The notes: a model not told the origin generated them from the sequence alone. A stretch of DNA of 21,791 nucleotides from Gonium pectorale (GCA_001584585.1 LSYV01000069.1:487365-509155); one strand, 5' to 3'; positions 1 through 10,800 are shown, counted from the stretch's first letter. Numbers and translations: made by a program.

Positions 1-221
1 CGCCGCCACCGCCTCCTCCGTCACCACCTCCACCTCCCCGCCTCCTCCTCCTCCTCCTCCGGCCACCTCCTCCTCCGCCCACCTCGCCCGCCGCCCACCC
101 ACCCACCCTCCTCCCCCCACCCGCCCGCCACCACCACCGCCTCCACCGTCCGCCTCCCCCGCCGCCCCCACCGCCGCCGCCGCCCACCACCTCCCCTCCC
201 CCGCCGCCACCGCCACCACCG
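1..221 (+). repeat. CCN-type proline-codon low-complexity tract (HRGP rod)
   Basis: The sequence is almost purely C with interspersed T, G and A, and it encodes the Pro-rich rod of the pherophorin-like gene. In the frame of the downstream domain the proline run is interrupted by six Leu codons at about 42-59 and by His-rich patches at about 96-149. In other frames those stretches would again read proline. This suggests small indels in the repeat, either real or from assembly. Confidence 0.75.
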
Positions 222-1313
222 ATGCCACCTTATCCCACCAAGCCGCCGAGCTCTCCCTGCGACTGCCTCAGCCCGCTGGTCGAGAACCATTCCAAGTGGC
301 GCTTCCGGTTCCAGGAGTCGGAGGCTGTCGGCGATGATACCATCTTTATCTTCACTCTTTCCGTCAACCCCAACGCGACATGCATCCCTGTGACTTACCG
401 CCCAGGCGATTGCTGTGACCAGGCATTGGACGCGATCACGCTGGCTCTCGACGCCGACTATGCTGGTCTTATCAAGTACGTCAAGGTCTACACATACGAT
501 GGCAAAATCCTCGTCTCTAAGGTCTCTCAGACCGTCGAGGAGGGCCTCGTCATCACGCTGCCATACATGCTCCACACCACCGACATTCCCAACGGACAAT
601 TCTTCACCTTCGAGATCGGCTTTGACTCGTCCAATTGGGCCGATACGACCAAGTTCCCGTGCCGCCCGTCGGCGTACGAGCCGGCCCTGCCGTCGTGCGA
701 TTACTGGATTCACGGTTGGCAGACGGAGCCCGGCAACCCTGCTGTCGTGCTGCCACCTGATGATCTTACTGCCGGTTGCTGCCCCGAGGGTGTCGTGTCT
801 TTCTGCAGCGAGCGCATCAAGGGTACCTGCAACCCGCGGCTCTCAGATTCCCCGTACCGCCTCACCTACGTAAACGCCACGTCGCTCCAGGGCGTTCGCA
901 CCACCAGCGTCGCGTTCAAGCTCACCTCACAGGAGGTGACGAACGCCCTCGGGCCCCGGGAGGGCCTGCCGGATTGCTCCCGCATGGACCTGTCTAGCGT
1001 CAAGCTCTACGTGGCCAGCGCTGCCGCTGCCAAGATCACTCAGGTGGCGCTCAATGGCGTCTCAGTGTCGTTCAGCGTCAAGAAGGACGCAGTCGGGACG
1101 TTCGTCGACGCCATGGTGCCGGCAAACCGCCCTGGCACGGGCAACTGGGTGCTCACGCTAAGCGAGCGGTTCAATGGCACTGACGTATGCGCCCACAAGG
1201 TCGGCCAGTTCTCGGTGTGCAACTTTGTGTTCAACGGCAAGAGTGGGCAGTGCTGCACGATGGGTGACGTGTCGGTGGCAACGCTTGACATGCCGTTACT
1301 TAAATGGGGGTGA
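3..1313 (+). CDS. Pherophorin-like hydroxyproline-rich extracellular-matrix glycoprotein (3' part)
   Basis: The frame is open from position 3 to the TGA at 1311-1313, with no visible intron. It enters from the left edge, so the N-terminus and signal peptide are missing. Codons up to about 221 form a proline-rich rod broken by Leu and His runs. From about 222 the protein becomes a Cys-rich globular region of about 363 aa. It can be read as two pherophorin-type (DUF3707-like) modules. The first has CDCLSPLVENHSKWRF and CCDQALDAITL; the second has CCPEGVVSF, CSRMDLSSVKLYV and ends with CCTMGDVSVATLDM. N-glycosylation sequons such as NATC, NATS and NGTD are present. Pherophorins are volvocine wall/ECM proteins with a polyproline rod and globular ends; that role is inferred here. 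The CC..LxxI and C..MDLxxV signatures support the family, but spacing differs from classical pherophorins, so another volvocine HRGP is possible. Confidence 0.72.
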   Translation, partial: PPPPPPSPPPPPRLLLLLLRPPPPPPTSPAAHPPTLLPPPARHHHRLHRPPPPPPPPPPPPTTSPPPPPPPPPMPPYPTKPPSSPCDCLSPLVENHSKWRFRFQESEAVGDDTIFIFTLSVNPNATCIPVTYRPGDCCDQALDAITLALDADYAGLIKYVKVYTYDGKILVSKVSQTVEEGLVITLPYMLHTTDIPNGQFFTFEIGFDSSNWADTTKFPCRPSAYEPALPSCDYWIHGWQTEPGNPAVVLPPDDLTAGCCPEGVVSFCSERIKGTCNPRLSDSPYRLTYVNATSLQGVRTTSVAFKLTSQEVTNALGPREGLPDCSRMDLSSVKLYVASAAAAKITQVALNGVSVSFSVKKDAVGTFVDAMVPANRPGTGNWVLTLSERFNGTDVCAHKVGQFSVCNFVFNGKSGQCCTMGDVSVATLDMPLLKWG

Positions 1314-1877
1314 GGTGACAGAAGAACCGGCTCTCATTGTTGACCCGAGCCGGGTCGTAAGGAGTAAGCGACCGCGCGCTGACATGACGGTTTCCGTGGA
1401 CAGATATTGACGACTGAACATACTAGATCGCGTGTGACGGCTGTGGAGTACAGCGCGAATAGGGATGGCTTAGCGGGAGCAAGGGCGTTGGGAGGGCCCT
1501 GCGTGGGCCCCTTGTAGGGAACATTCCAGTGCATTGGCACCGGCCCTAGCTTAGCATACGCAAGGGACAGGGTGCAAGCTCGTGGACGTCCACCGTCATG
1601 GCGGTGTGCTGCAGTGTGCGTGTGAGAATCGGGTGCTGCATTTGGTGATCACCCATCCCCTAGTCACTAGTGCGGCTTGTGCAAGCCATTAGCCATTAGC
1701 AGCGGCTGGGACTAACTTTTATGATATGGAATGTACGCGTTGGATGAGCAGTGTGACACACGGTCATTGCCGTGGGTGGTGTGTGGAAGAGCCCATGAGC
1801 TCAGGCCATGTATCCTACTTTGTTGAGTAGGCAGAAGTACGGATATCTACCGGACGTTCGACCCGGAGATCGCTCTG

Positions 1878-1882
1878 TGTAA
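1878..1882 (+). terminator. TGTAA polyadenylation signal, candidate for the pherophorin-like gene
   Basis: TGTAA is the usual volvocine poly(A) signal. This copy lies about 565 nt downstream of the TGA at 1313 on the coding strand, which would give a 3' UTR of ordinary length for these algae. Assignment is by motif and distance only. Confidence 0.45.
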
Positions 1883-2891
1883 ATTGAGCAAGGGAATTAG
1901 GAACCAATGCAAGCTTGTACACCCGATGTGCGTACGACACGCGGCATACGAGGCGGGCCTACACCTACTTCAAGCAGCATCGAACCAGCTTGCCGGAAAC
2001 TCTCAGGCAACCTAGTGGCTCAGGGCCTTGCACGTCTATGCTGATAGTGTTTCACAAAGGGAGGAACACTTCTGAAGCGGTGGATTGAGCGGCACCTCTA
2101 TAAGCTGCGAGGATAGGTGTTCCTTCGTCGTACTGTTCCCCAGGCGCTTAGTGAACATTAGTATTCGCTCACTGTGGCAACCCACACTCCGAACTTCCAC
2201 TTACTCCGTTCACAGTTCCAAGCCCCAGCAGCGCCAGCTCATTCTTCACTCCACAGCTCCCGTGTGCCTCGCCGGTCTCTACGCTATCCGCAAATGCTGT
2301 GACCGCAGCTTGGCCGCGTGGGTATGTGTTCATACATCGCTCGTGGCAACGCGCAAACACACAAAGCCCAGAAGGGCAGGGGAGTAGCTGTCGCTGTAGT
2401 GCATTTGCATATATGGTACATATACAGCGTTGCGGCTTGGACCAGGTCACAGGGAGACAGGAGCACAGAACCCGTGTTGAGCACGTGCAGTGGTGGCATG
2501 GGTCGGTCGTGTGGTTTCGTTCCCCCGCACCCTTGGTCGTTACCGTTATCGTTTGGTCGAGCGGAACGACGCCATGATGCGTTGATGCGACGCCATGATT
2601 CGGGTTTAACGTTTAGGCTCTGCAGTCTGCACTTGTTAACCCTGTGCTTATGGCCCGCTGATGCCATCGGGGGGGGGCAGCCATATGTCAAGGCCAGCAA
2701 CCACGCTATGCTTCTGCATCTCGATACTCTTCCCGTTTCCTGCGGACAGCAACCCTTCTGCATAGTCAGGACGACACCGTCGGTCCTCTGGTCTATCCTA
2801 TCCTATCGTACGGCCATGTGGTTGGAGTGGATGCTTACACACGCCAGTAATAAGCCAGAATGGCAGAGGCGACAAAGCGGCGAATGATTGC

Positions 2892-2896
2892 TTACA
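2892..2896 (-). terminator. TGTAA polyadenylation signal, candidate for the ACR gene
   Basis: TTACA on the plus strand reads TGTAA on the minus strand, about 660 nt downstream of the ACR stop codon at 3559. A second TTACA lies at 2835-2839. Which one is used cannot be told from the sequence. Confidence 0.4.
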
Positions 2897-3558
2897 TAGT
2901 GCAAAGGGCGTACCCAATAGCCGAGAGCCTGAAGCCGGAGTTGGGACGACGGCCAGGGGCTGCAGATAGCACAAAACCGAATGCCCCAACCAAACATCTT
3001 GCGGCTGGCGGATCCAAACTAAAGTCTAGCGGCCTTAACGGTCATACCAAAAACGCGATGGCATCATGACAAAGAAGCCACAAAAGAAGAACTGTATCTA
3101 TTATCCCACCGCATGGGATGAAAGTATGTACGCTGTACGGCGTCCACCCCGACTACGGAGGTACGGACGGCCCGCGGTACTGCACACTTTGGCTACATAT
3201 ATGGCAGCCCAGTTAATGTCAGGATTTCATTGACAATCGTACGAGCTTTTGAAGTTTTTGCCAAGCCCCGCAGCGTGCCATCCCTGCCTGTGCTACTGCC
3301 TATGGCCTGCTCCTAAACGTTGCGGCCCTGAACCGGGACCACCATGCATACAGAGCAATGGCACCGCCACACCTGCACATCGGCTCCAAATGATTGGACA
3401 AGCCGGGCCCCGGTGTGACGCCACCGGGAGAGCCGTGGACACCTCGGCTCCACAGACCAATCACCCACCACATGCGGAATCGTCATCCCCTCGCGCCGTG
3501 CCACCGCTCCTCGTTGCCGCCCCTGCCGCTAGCCCTCGACGAAACACACGCGCCTCGG

Positions 3559-6500
3559 CTACACAGAGTCAGCCACACTGCTCGCGGGGCTCTCGCGCCC
3601 GCCTCCGCCCGCGGCACCACCCCAGCCAGGCCGCGAATAGACCATGAAGCCGAACCGGGCGGCCTCGCCCCGCGCCGAGCCGCCAGCCCGCGCGGCCGCC
3701 GCCGCCGCGGCAGCGGAGCCCGCGCCGGCGGCGCCGGGAGCTGCTCCGTCCTGCCTCGCCAGCCGCACGCCGCCAATCTGTTGGCAGGCGGCCTGTACGA
3801 CCGTGTCCGGCGGCGGCCGCCCATTGTGGTCCACCAGGTAGAAGGTGCAGCCGTTACCCGCCAGGGCCCGCACCTTCGCGCGGCTGATGCACAGTCCGTA
3901 CTCCCGCCAAACTGCCGTCAGCGACGGCAAGTCGCCCGCGAGGCCGCCGCTGCAGGCGGCGGCGGTGCCGCCCGCGCCTGCGGCGGGCGCACCCTGGATG
4001 TGCACCTTGGTGCCCTGCGGCTGGCGGCGCTGTATCGCGGCCTCCAGCATGTACTTGAGCTTCGCGGCCCGCTTGGTGTCGAAGAGGCAATCGCCGAAGC
4101 GCGGGCGCATGTAGAAGGTCTGCACGGCGATGCTGATTGGCGCGCCGCTCTTGTCGCGCTCCAGCTCGCAGTCCACGGCGCCGTGGTACACGTCTGCATG
4201 CGGCATGGGCCGGATACGGCCCATGTGGCGGTGGGTCGGCCAACCGAGCACGGCGCGGGGCTTGAAGAGTATATGGTGCGAAGCGCCGGCAACGGAAGGA
4301 GGAGACGCTGGGAAGGCAAAAGTCGACCGAGGGTCAGGGAGCAGCGCGCCCGGGCACACTGTCGGGCGGCAGCCACTATGAGCTCTGGGAGCAGCTGCAC
4401 AGCGACTAGGTCACGCTTGCCGCAAGCGCACGTGCAGAGCGTAAGGGCCCACCCGCTGGTCCTGATCCCGTGACCCCTGCCCCAACCGGTTAGCAGGAGC
4501 AATTGAGAGAAGGCACAGCTCACCGCCCTTCATCTCCTCCCCTAAGGAGCGACTCCATGTACCGTAGATCCCTAGTACTGCCGCCTCTCTTACCGTAGTT
4601 GAGGTCTGCGAGGGTGCACACCGTGTCGAAGAGCAGCTTCTGGCGGTCGCGGCAGCGGATGCTGACGGTCCAGTAATTGTGCTGCTTGGTGTGCTGCACC
4701 CACACCTCAGGCTTTGCCGCGCCTGATGAGGAGCGCGGCGCGAGCGGCAGCAGCGGCGACGGCGGTGGCACGAGCGCCGACGCGGGTAGCTGCGGCGAGC
4801 TCGTCGCCGTTGAGTCACCGCCCGGCATGGGCCCGCTGCCGCCGGAGGGCAGCGAGCCAGCTGGCGACCCCGCTGAGCCCCCAGCCCGGGTCGCTCCCGG
4901 TCCCGACCCGGACCCAGGTCCCTGGTCCAACGAGGTGCGAGGGCCACTGCACGACGTGTTGCACCCCCCTCCCGCGACCCCTCCGGCGCCGGCGCCTGCC
5001 GTCCCGCCGTGCGCACTGCCCTCCGGGCTTCCCATGGTTGGCGACCCAGCAGACGCTGTCACGTTGGCTGCGGCGGCGGCTGCCGCCGCCGCTTCCTCTG
5101 CCGCCCTGGCGGCAGCAGCAGCCGCAGCCGGAGACGCCGGCGCGCCTCGGGCTCCAGACGGCGTCGTCGGCGCGGTTTTGGTGGAGGCCGCTGCGCCGCT
5201 GGGCGACGCTGTCGCACCTTGCTGCAGCGGCGCCAACGGAGGCCGCGCGCTACTACTGCCGCTGCCGCAAGAAACCACAGCCGCTGAGCCCGGCCCCAGG
5301 CCTGCCCCCGCGGCTGAGCCCGTGCGGGACACCGCTACCGCCGCCGCCCCGCCGTGCCAAAGGCGCTCCTGCTGCGCCTGCTGCTCCGCAATCTCCGCCT
5401 CGTACTGCGCAGCCAGCGCCTCCTGCCGCCGCCACTCGGCCTCCTCCTCCCGCAGCAGCAGCTGGTGCAGGCGGCGCTCGTAGTGAATCATACCTAGTGG
5501 ACGGGAGTGGACGGGCGAAAGAAACTCGTGAGCTCAGGTAGACTTCTGTCTACATAGGACTGCCAGCAGGACTTGGATCGCGGGTCGGAAGGGGCTGACG
5601 CCCTGTCGCCTCACCCTTGGCTGTGCCCACGTTGACCACGCAGTCGCTGCTGGGGCCGCCGCCGCCACCGGGGTCGAGCATGGCCAGCAGAAGCTGCCGC
5701 AGTCGCGCCAACTTGATGCCATCCCGTATGGGGAGCCCCGCCGCGCCCTCCAGCACGCTGATCACAAAGGCGCAGCGGCCATTGGCCGTCCACACCGCCG
5801 CACTGCGGACCTGCGGGAGGGCACCAGTGGGGAGCCGGAGGGGGCGGCGGCAGCGGCGGCGGTTGTGGCTGTGTCCTGCATTGATCTGGGTCACCACAGT
5901 GGGGCGGTTCCGACCAGTTAGCCACACCAGCCGCAGCGGAAGGCAGAAGATGGGCTCAGTGGGGAGTCGGGTCCCATGGGGGCCCAGCTCGAACACAACG
6001 CTGCATGCCAGTCCCCTGACGCACATGGCTCTTGCGCACGTCGCGCCACCAGTTACGTCCAATCCTTGCCCCAACCAGGTCCACAGCGTCCCTCCCAGTC
6101 CGGCATGCGTTCCCGTGGACCCTCCCCTCGATATCCATCGCGGCCCCAAGCCCCGCAGCCGCTCCCGAGTCCACACTACCCCGCTCGCCACCTCGTGGCC
6201 CGCATCACCTCGCATCCGTTGTTCTTGAGCAGCGCCACCACGTCTGCCAGCAGCCCCATCTTGTCCCAGCCTGCCAGCTCGAACACGGTGGAGGCCGAGG
6301 CGGCCGCCTCGTCGAAGGCGCCGTCCAGGGCGCCGTCCGCATCGGGCGCACCCGGATCGGAGTCCACTGAGAGGACCTGGCAGGCGTTGGTAGGCGCGAT
6401 AGCAGGCTCAACGGTGGTTTCAAGGATGGGAGAGCGTGCGGGAGGGGTTGGGGAGGAGGATGTGTCCATTGCCAAAAGCCTGGATACGGGAGCTGGGCGG

Positions 6501-7635
6501 CTGTCGCGGGGCGGATGGCTGGGCTACGGATGTGGGAGTGGCCGGGGCCGCCTGCGCCCCATACTGCGCGCTCGCTGCACACCGCTGGCTTGCGTGCAGG
6601 CCGCTGGAATGTCGTACACGATAGTCGCTGTTGAGGGTTGGGTACCACACGCCCCCAGCCGTTTCCCATTCCTTATTGCCCCCAGCCATCCTGCACCGTG
6701 CCTGGCCCAAGCGGCAGCGGCCGCCACCTGCCCTGAAGGGAGTGCATTCAAGGCCGATCGAACCCAGATCCACACACCCGTACCAACCCGACCCACACGT
6801 CCATTCCATGGGCGACCCAAATGGCCTTCAGGGCATGGGGGAGCGGTGAGGAAGGCTGCTGAGGACCCATCGCGACACCCCATCCGGCATCCCTGCAAGT
6901 GAGGCAGTTAGCGGCCCCGCACCTTGCGGATGGCACGGAGCTTGCGCTCGTTCGTGACTTTCTTCCCGGCATCCGTGCACGCGAATTCGTCGACGAACCA
7001 CCCGCCTGTAGTGGCATAGGGGTCGGCACACCGTCAGTGGCCGCGGACACGCCATATGGACCCTTCGCCACATCGTGCAAGCAGGGTACGTCGCACCGTC
7101 TGAGGAGATGCGCGCCTTCGTGACCGAAAGCCCCAGCTCAGTCAGCAGCTGCACCACCTGCACGCAGAGAGACCAGGCAGAGACGAACTGAGCGGCACCG
7201 CCACCCAGGAGCACCCGTCCTCCGATGAGGCACCCAGTTGGCAAGGCACGTGCCAGGCGCACCTCCACGAGCGTGCCCGGGCGGTTTGCAGAGTCAAGCG
7301 TGATCAAGGTCCTGTCGGCGTAGCTCTCATTGTCGATGTTTACCTGCACGGCAAAGCGGTCGAAGGAGAATATCAGACGACTCACGGAAGTATCATGTGT
7401 CGGGTGGGCGCAAGCGCTCCAGCCCCCCCTACATTGGAGCCGGCAAACGTCCTAGACCTAGCCTCACGTTTGGAGGATGCACGCGCAACTCCAATGTTTC
7501 ATACTCTAGAAGAACTCCGCTCGCTGATACGCTAGAGCCATGAGCATTCGCTTGCTCAAAATCCCGATACTCATGAAATGCTAGAAGGCTCGGGCTGCGC
7601 CCCGGTTGCAACGTCCGGAGCAATATGGAGTTCAT
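3559..7635 (-). CDS. ACT-domain-repeat (ACR) protein with four ACT domains, eight exons
   Basis: Minus-strand exons: 7635-7468, 7343-7263, 7157-7097, 7005-6923, 6376-6209, 5810-5615, 5493-4594 and 4193-3559. All seven introns are GT-AG; exons total 2292 nt, giving 763 aa plus TAG. The ATG at 7635 follows an in-frame TAA at 7650-7648. The joined protein aligns without gaps to plant ACR proteins as remembered. Exon 1 gives EYETLELRVHPPN, then VNIDNES and SANRPGTLVE, with ISSDGGWFVDEF across the exon 3/4 junction (ACT1, ~60-131). ACT2 (~161-216) has GWDKMGLLADV, ACT3 (~526-585) RDRQKLLFDTVCTL, and ACT4 (~615-680) GLAGDLPSLTAVWREYGL. ERRLHQLLLREEEAEW, near residue 257, matches the plant ERRLHQ segment. 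A ~220-residue Ala/Gly/Ser/Pro linker separates ACT2 from ACT3 and makes the protein longer than plant ACRs (roughly 400-500 aa). ACR proteins are thought to sense amino acids; no catalytic domain is seen. It is divergent with the kinase at 7863. Confidence 0.88.
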
Positions 7636-7862
7636 GGCGCTAAGAATTTAGCGTCTCCATATACGCATAGAGGTGTAAGCGGAAGAACAGCGCTTTTTGC
7701 AAGAGTGCAACCCCCCACATGACACGCAACCACATGCAACCACCTGTACGCCTAACGTAGACCTTGGCTGCGCCAGGCGAAATTGGCTGGCAAGAAGCAA
7801 CAAGATGGAACATTTGACCTGTTGACACATTATCCGACTGCTGAGAGCAACCGAACGCGCGC
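7636..7862. promoter_or_regulatory. Divergent promoter region between ACR and kinase genes
   Basis: Only 227 bp separate the start codons of the minus-strand ACR gene (7635) and the plus-strand kinase (7863). The spacer must hold both 5' leaders and at least the core promoters. It contains TATA-like TATAT at about 7659-7663 and a run of CAACCACATGCAACCACC near 7728-7745, but no motif was firmly identified. The right part, from about 7780, is also found upstream of the kinase copy at 14.45 kb. Confidence 0.6.
7640..7660 (-). other. Possible upstream ORF in the ACR leader
   Basis: Minus-strand ATG at 7660-7658 opens a six-codon frame (METLNS) ending in TAG at 7642-7640, four nucleotides before the ACR start codon at 7635. 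If the transcript starts upstream of 7660, this uORF could dampen ACR translation. A TATAT at 7663-7659 overlaps its start, so the transcript might equally begin downstream and lack it. Confidence 0.3.
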
Positions 7863-10800
7863 ATGGTGCAAGTCGTCGCCCAGCGGCAGGACGTTCCTGC
7901 GCCGCTGGAGACGCTCAAACTTGGCAAGCAACTGGGCCGCGGAGGCTTCGCTTCCGTCTTCCGTGGCTCTCTGCGACACCCAACAACCCAGGAGACGACT
8001 TCCGTGGCCGTGAAGGTTCGCAAATAATGAAAACAAGGTTCGCGGGGGCTGGCATGATACACGATACATCCCTGGGGGCTGTCGTCGCCGCAGGTACTCC
8101 ATCCAGAGTTCTCAGAAGAGAACTCCCAGGAGCTGCGCCTCTTTCGCGAGGAAGCCAATCTTGTTCTGCAGCTCGACCACCCGTAAGTGTTTCTTTGGCG
8201 ACCCGTGGGGTTTCGCCCCTAGCACGTGGGCCAAACGACCCTTTCCTGCTGTGAAGGAATTTTGGCTTCCCGAGAATCAATATCTTCACGAATCCCCCTT
8301 TTCAAAACAGGAATGTCGTCAAGGCGTATGCGCTGCTCAAGCTGCCACCCTCTTTTCCGGGCGTCGAAGGGCACACTCAGCCTGCATACGCACTCGTGTT
8401 GGAAGTTATGGAGGTACGCGGGCAACCACTTGAGGCCACGTAACGGTCGTAACCGGACATGCAACCGCCCCACAAGGGTTGTGCCCAACTGCCCATCCCA
8501 AAAGGCCACGTGCGCTGCGGTGCCACCAATAGCTGCGGTGCCTCAGCGGCATCCCGCCTCCACCAGTTGTCGCTTTGACGCCTCAGCACGTCAGCGGCCC
8601 TGCCGGCCCACATCTTTCACCGTTTTGGGTTGCGCGCACAGGGTGGCTCGCTGGCAGGCCTGATGGTAAAGCAGCTGCTGGCCGGCAGCGCGCCCAAGTA
8701 CTCCTTCTCCCAGGCGCTTGGATGGATCCTGGACGTCTCTCGCGCGCTGCAGTACCTCCATACGGGCGGTCGGGACGGCTTCCCACGCATCCACCGCGAC
8801 GTCAAGTGAGTCGCATGCTCCTGATGCCTCCTGGTGTATAGAGGGCGAGGGGTGACCAAGGACGGGTGGACGGCGGGGAAAGGGCCGGCAAATGCTCTTC
8901 GGGCCTTCTGCGTGTCTCAAATCCTTGTGATAATGCGACATGCCTGAAGTCCTTGAAGGCCCGGAAAATTCACGTTTACCGTTGGCGCCAAGGTTTTCTG
9001 GTGCGTCTGGGTCGTGCAGGGCCCAAGCTGACAGGAAGCCAAGCTCCGCTGTCCGTCTGCTGACCCCGCTCACTTATCCCCCCCCCCCCGCCTGCCCCCT
9101 CACAACTGCAGGCTTGAGAACGTACTGCTCACCGAGGGTCTGCGGGAGGCCAAGCTCGCAGACTTCGGGCTGCAGCGCGTGGGTCGGGGCGGGTCGGCCG
9201 CTGTAATGGCGGATGGGACAAATGAAGGCGCTGGCTGGACAGATGCGCCTGCGGACGCTTGCCGCCGTTTACTCGGAATCGCTACGATTCATGTTTTGTG
9301 GGATCAGAAGAAGCAGCGCTCAATATCCCTCGCTCTTGACTGCCTGCCGGTAACCGTGTCCTGTCCTTACTAGTGACGCTGTCGCCGGCGCTGTCGCCGC
9401 AGGCCATCCTCTCCCGGAAGGCGGAGCAGGATCAGACGATCCTGGTGCGCCGCTGCCAGCGCCAGCCCGCCAGCATCTCCGGCGCAGCACCGCAGCTGCC
9501 CATGCGCTCCGGCCCGGCCGGCCCCTCGCGCCTCGCGCCCGACGCGGCGCAACGCACCGCGTCCACCAGCGTCCAGCGCCGCCGCCTCAGCGGGATGCAG
9601 CTCGCGCTGACCGGCCCCGACGAGCAGTCGCTCCACTCCACCCACGGCGCCTCGCCGCATGCCACGGGCACCGGTGCTGCGACTGACGGCGGCGGCCAGC
9701 AGTTCAAGCACAGCGGGGAGGGGCAGGTCCCCTGGGATCAGGTGCAGCCGTCCCCGGCGGGCACGGGGACGGGGATGGGAATGGGTACTGGGACGGGGAC
9801 TGGGATGGGAATGGGTACTGGGACGGGGACGGGAATGGGTACTGGGACGGGGACGGGAACGGGAACGGTGTTCTTCGCGGTCGAGCAGGACGGCCTATTG
9901 CCGCTGGAGCTGCCGGAGCCGCCGCCGCTGACGGCGGAGACCCCTGACGGCGCGCCGGTACTGGCGATGGGCGCCGTGGAGCGGCTGCAGGAGGCGCTGC
10001 AGGTGGCGCGCAGCGCGGCAAGCATAGCGGCCCTGGGACGGCCCCTGATTGAGGAGCCCGAAGACGATGAGGATGACGCGGACGGCGAGGGAGGTGGCGC
10101 GGTGTGCCCCTTCTCAGGGTATGGCGGTTCAAAGTCGCAGCAGCTGCCGCGCCAGCCGGCGGGCGTCATGCCGGGCCAGGTATACAGCACGGGCGGGGTT
10201 GTCGTGCCGTCGGCCGTGGGGCTCAGGGGACAGCAGGGCTCGTCCCGTCGCAGCGGCCCCCTTGCGCTGCGAATTCCTGGCACCAGCACCGCCTCGCCGC
10301 GACCATCGCCGCTGGGCACGCCTTCCTCACGCGGGGCTGGCGGAGCCGGAGGCGCGGGCGCGGTGCCGCCGGTGGGGATCACGGGCACCGGGGGCGCCTC
10401 GCCGGCGGTGCTGAGCCCGAGCGCCTCCGCTGCGCGCAGCACCCGTGCCAGCCCCCAGGTCACCGCGACCGGGGCCCTGCCCGCGCCGGCCCTCGTGAAC
10501 GCCCCCGTGCGGCAAGGCACCAGCCTGCTCGGCGACGCAGGCAGCCCCGCTGGCAGCCGCCCGGGCTCGGCCCCGAGCGACCCCAACGGCGCCAGCCCCC
10601 GGGGCGTGCCGACGCCGTTCTCGCTGTCTGGGGAGGGCGGTCCCTCGGGCCAGCAGCTGCCGGCGGCGCCTGGGCCCTCGCAGCCCGACGACCGGCCGTC
10701 GGCGGTGTCGGCGCGGGAGGTGCTCATGCTGTCAGGGTCGCCGAGGGGTGGTGGTCCAGGTGGCGGCGCGCAGGATGGCGGTCGGAGCTCGGCCTCGCAG

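Larger units (their letters stand above)
1314..3558. other. Gene-free stretch between two convergent genes
   Basis: The first ~570 nt are probably 3' UTR of the upstream gene. The right ~670 nt are probably 3' UTR of the ACR gene on the opposite strand. The middle (about 1900-2880) looks AT-richer than the genes around it. Open frames of up to 189 codons on both strands overlap one another and show no domain or compositional signature. A direct repeat of GACGCCATGAT occurs twice at about 2568-2600, and a run of nine G lies near 2670. No RNA gene or transposon end was recognised. Confidence 0.5.

Noticed and set aside
21..713. 230-codon minus-strand open frame, Gly/Arg-rich
   Set aside because: It is the complement of the proline-codon tract and pherophorin-like domain.
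2600..2630. Telomere-like GGTTTAACGTTTAGG
   Set aside because: There is only one imperfect unit and no tandem array, so it is not an interstitial telomere.
2318..2887. 189-codon plus-strand open frame in the left gene-free stretch
   Set aside because: It overlaps equally long frames on the other strand and has no domain, splice support or codon bias resembling the neighbouring genes.
4677..5483. 268-codon plus-strand open frame
   Set aside because: It is antisense to the large low-complexity exon of the ACR gene, which is in phase with conserved ACT-domain exons on both sides.
7158..7385. GTG at 7385 as an ACR translation start with a continuous frame inward
   Set aside because: Splicing 7468 to 7343 (GTGAGG to CAG) gives RVHPPN-VNIDN, matching plant ACR proteins, and uses a true ATG at 7635. 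The 7385 frame includes 124 nt of intron and lacks an ATG.
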